Shown piece after piece: positions 5,739 to 6,928 of a stretch of DNA of 6,928 nucleotides. The notes under the pieces are model-generated. The model was not told the origin of the DNA, did not search any database, and was given only the letters and a program-made list of their open reading frames with translations. The DNA lies in assembly GCA_964606405.1 (NCBI GenBank), contig CAZSGH010000077.1, positions 1 to 6,928 of the forward strand, in the 5' to 3' direction. Each line of letters opens with the position of its first letter. Position 1 is the stretch's first letter. The position numbers were made by a program, and so were the translations under genes. The DNA is from GCA-002282575 sp964606405. Lineage in GTDB: Bacteria; Pseudomonadota; Gammaproteobacteria; Thiomicrospirales; Thiomicrospiraceae.

Positions 5739-6365
5739 CTAAAGGTGCCCTCTACTATGCTGACAGTTAAAGTCGCCCACATCAGGAACAACCACGCCAC
5801 CAGAAATTACCATTTTTAAAGCTTGCTCTACTGTCATATCCAAGGGAATTAAATCCTGCTCGGATACCATTAAAAAGAATCCAGATGTTGGGTTAGGTGT
5901 CGTTGGAACAAATACATTCACCGCCTGCGCTAACCCTGTTTTACATTGCGCTTCACCCATTTTATTGCTGGTCTGAAAGGCAATCGTCCAAGTACCAATG
6001 CGAGGATACTCAACCAAATAGGCTTTTTGAAACGACTGTTCAGAACCGACAAAGGCTTCGGTGACTTGCTTAACTGCCGAATAAATCGAGCGAACTAAGG
6101 GAATCCTCCCTAAGCCACGCTCCCACAAACCGACCAGTCGCTCACCAAAGTAGTTGGCGGCAATGATACCAGTCACCACAATCACCAAAATGGACATCAA
6201 CAAGCCCAAGCCAGGAATATGAAAACCGAGTAGACTATCGGGACGATAGTCAGGCGGTAGTAACAACAATACTTGATCAAAGCTATTGATCAAGAAATTA
6301 ATTACCACAACCGTTACCCCTAACGGCAACCATACCAACAAACCAGCAATGAGATATTTGCGCAT
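5739..6365 (-). CDS. DUF502 family inner-membrane protein
   Basis: A 208-residue protein of the DUF502 family, function unknown. Two hydrophobic segments, about 4-26 and 50-72, should span the inner membrane; the remainder (about 75-208) is a soluble domain. Family motifs visible are LVWLPLGVTV (10-19), RIPLVRSIYSAVKQ (87-100), VFVPTTPNPTSGF (151-163) and MTVEQALKMVISGGVV (177-192). Length is normal. The ATG at 6365 is preceded by AGGA with a short 3-nt gap. It lies upstream of aspS in the same direction, an arrangement I recall from other Gammaproteobacteria, and probably shares the extended -10 promoter at 6427-6435. The 139-nt gap to aspS contains inverted repeats but no evident terminator. 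Confidence 0.9.
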   Translation of the reverse strand: MRKYLIAGLLVWLPLGVTVVVINFLINSFDQVLLLLPPDYRPDSLLGFHIPGLGLLMSILVIVVTGIIAANYFGERLVGLWERGLGRIPLVRSIYSAVKQVTEAFVGSEQSFQKAYLVEYPRIGTWTIAFQTSNKMGEAQCKTGLAQAVNVFVPTTPNPTSGFFLMVSEQDLIPLDMTVEQALKMVISGGVVVPDVGDFNCQHSRGHL

Positions 6366-6385
6366 AAATCCTACAAAATAAAATT

Positions 6386-6425
6386 TTGACGAGTGAACCG
6401 CTTGACGGGTTTAACTTAATTGACG
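6386..6425 (+). repeat. three TTGACG repeats in a divergent promoter region
   Basis: TTGACG, each followed by G or A, occurs at 6386-6391, 6402-6407 and 6420-6425, at start-to-start steps of 16 and 18 nt. They lie in the 100-nt gap between the divergent DUF502 and phosphorylase genes. Each resembles a -35 element for the plus-strand gene, but none has a well-spaced strong -10: TATAAC at 6429-6434 is 21 nt from the second copy. They could instead be sites for a regulator acting on one or both genes. Confidence 0.35.
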
Positions 6426-6426
6426 G

Positions 6427-6435
6427 ATTATAACA
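6427..6435 (-). promoter_or_regulatory. extended -10 promoter for DUF502-aspS
   Basis: On the minus strand, TATAAT (6432-6427) is preceded by TGT (6435-6433), a sigma-70 extended -10 (TGnTATAAT). No good -35 lies upstream, as is usual for extended -10 promoters. Transcription would start near 6420, giving a leader of about 55 nt before the DUF502 start. The TTGACG repeats would then fall in the early transcribed region. Confidence 0.55.
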
Positions 6436-6465
6436 CGACACGATAGGATACGGCAGGCTTAACCA

Positions 6466-6928
6466 ATGACCCACATCACAACTAACGAACATTGTTTGAC
6501 CTTAAAGCGTATCGGTATTGATACCCATCGCGAACATGTCGCTTATTTGCGCCGCTCTTGTCCCTTATATCATGCCGAGGGGTTTCGTGCTTTATCTAAA
6601 CTCGAAATTCGCCAAGATGGACACACGATTCTCGCAACACTGAATATCGTTGAAGACGAAAGCCTGCTCGGCGATGCTGAACTGGGATTAAGCGTCAGTG
6701 CTTTTGAGCATTTTCAAATGCCAGAAGGCGCACCTGTCACCGTTCGTCAGCCGCAACCCGTTATCTCTATGCAGGCAGTACGAGCAAAGATTACAGGCGA
6801 GCGCTTATCACAGGCTGATTACAGCGCGATTTGTCAGGATATTGTGCAAGGACGATACGCTAAAGAGGAACTTCCTGCTTTTTTGGTGTCTTCCGCACAA
6901 TCGGGAATGGATAGAGAAGAAATTTTAT
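6466..6928 (+). CDS. thymidine/AMP phosphorylase family protein, 3' truncated by window
   Basis: The first 154 codons of a larger gene that continues past the window edge. It resembles the gammaproteobacterial proteins annotated as putative thymidine phosphorylase, related to archaeal AMP phosphorylase, which cleave a nucleoside or nucleotide with phosphate to free the base. Residues 1-90 form the extra N-terminal domain of this branch, with LKRIGIDTHREHVAYLRR (13-30) and HAEGFRAL (36-43). Residues 105-154 match the start of the helical phosphorylase domain: DIVQGRYAKEELPAFLVSSA (125-144), then GMDREEI (147-153). The active site lies beyond the edge, so substrate (thymidine or AMP) cannot be decided. 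ATG 6466 is the first possible start, because an in-frame TAA sits at 6460-6462. GGCAGG (6452-6457) lies 8 nt upstream. Family members are about 500 residues long. Diverges from DUF502. Confidence 0.82.
   Translation, partial: MTHITTNEHCLTLKRIGIDTHREHVAYLRRSCPLYHAEGFRALSKLEIRQDGHTILATLNIVEDESLLGDAELGLSVSAFEHFQMPEGAPVTVRQPQPVISMQAVRAKITGERLSQADYSAICQDIVQGRYAKEELPAFLVSSAQSGMDREEIL

Noticed and set aside
6298..6492. 64-aa minus-strand frame overlapping the DUF502 start and the divergent promoter
   Set aside because: It spans the extended -10 promoter and the start of the phosphorylase gene, and has no recognisable motif.

Overview
The window looks like a gammaproteobacterial chromosome with an acquired anti-phage-type module. 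The right half (3759-6928) is housekeeping DNA: a DUF502 inner-membrane protein gene followed by aspS on the minus strand, diverging from a thymidine/AMP-phosphorylase-family gene that runs off the right edge. The DUF502-aspS pairing, the Pseudomonas-like AspRS and the phosphorylase type fit Gammaproteobacteria. The genus cannot be fixed from this sequence.

The left half (1-3758) is different. It is visibly more AT-rich: about 37% GC in a sampled line (661-720) against about 53% in a sampled aspS line (4921-4980). It holds a tight three-gene minus-strand operon that I read as an ABC-three-component (ABC-3C) conflict system. The order is a PD-(D/E)xK nuclease effector with a C-terminal ABC-3C-type domain, a small middle component, and a coiled-coil RecN/SMC-like ABC ATPase with a zinc-hook CxxC. 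The genes are joined by a TAATG overlap and a 3-nt gap.

Nine bases after the ATPase stop codon lies a structure with the features of an integron attC site (65-161): R boxes, unpaired spacers, paired L arms and two extrahelical bases. The asymmetry of the extrahelical bases places the site in the same orientation as the operon, which is the normal gene-then-attC layout of an integron cassette. I see no integrase, attI or upstream attC between the operon and aspS, so the upstream boundary is not defined. The parsimonious reading is a three-gene defence operon carried as an unusually large integron cassette. It would be either the first surviving cassette of an array extending left of the window, or a cassette inserted at a secondary site just behind the aspS terminator.

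Upstream of the nuclease gene are a possible 37-codon reading frame, in frame with the nuclease and ending inside its Shine-Dalgarno sequence, and a perfect 9-bp inverted repeat overlapping a TATAAT. Both are candidate control elements for a toxic operon. The nuclease itself starts with TTG. The AspRS carries the His and Gly residues associated with non-discriminating enzymes that also charge tRNA-Asn.
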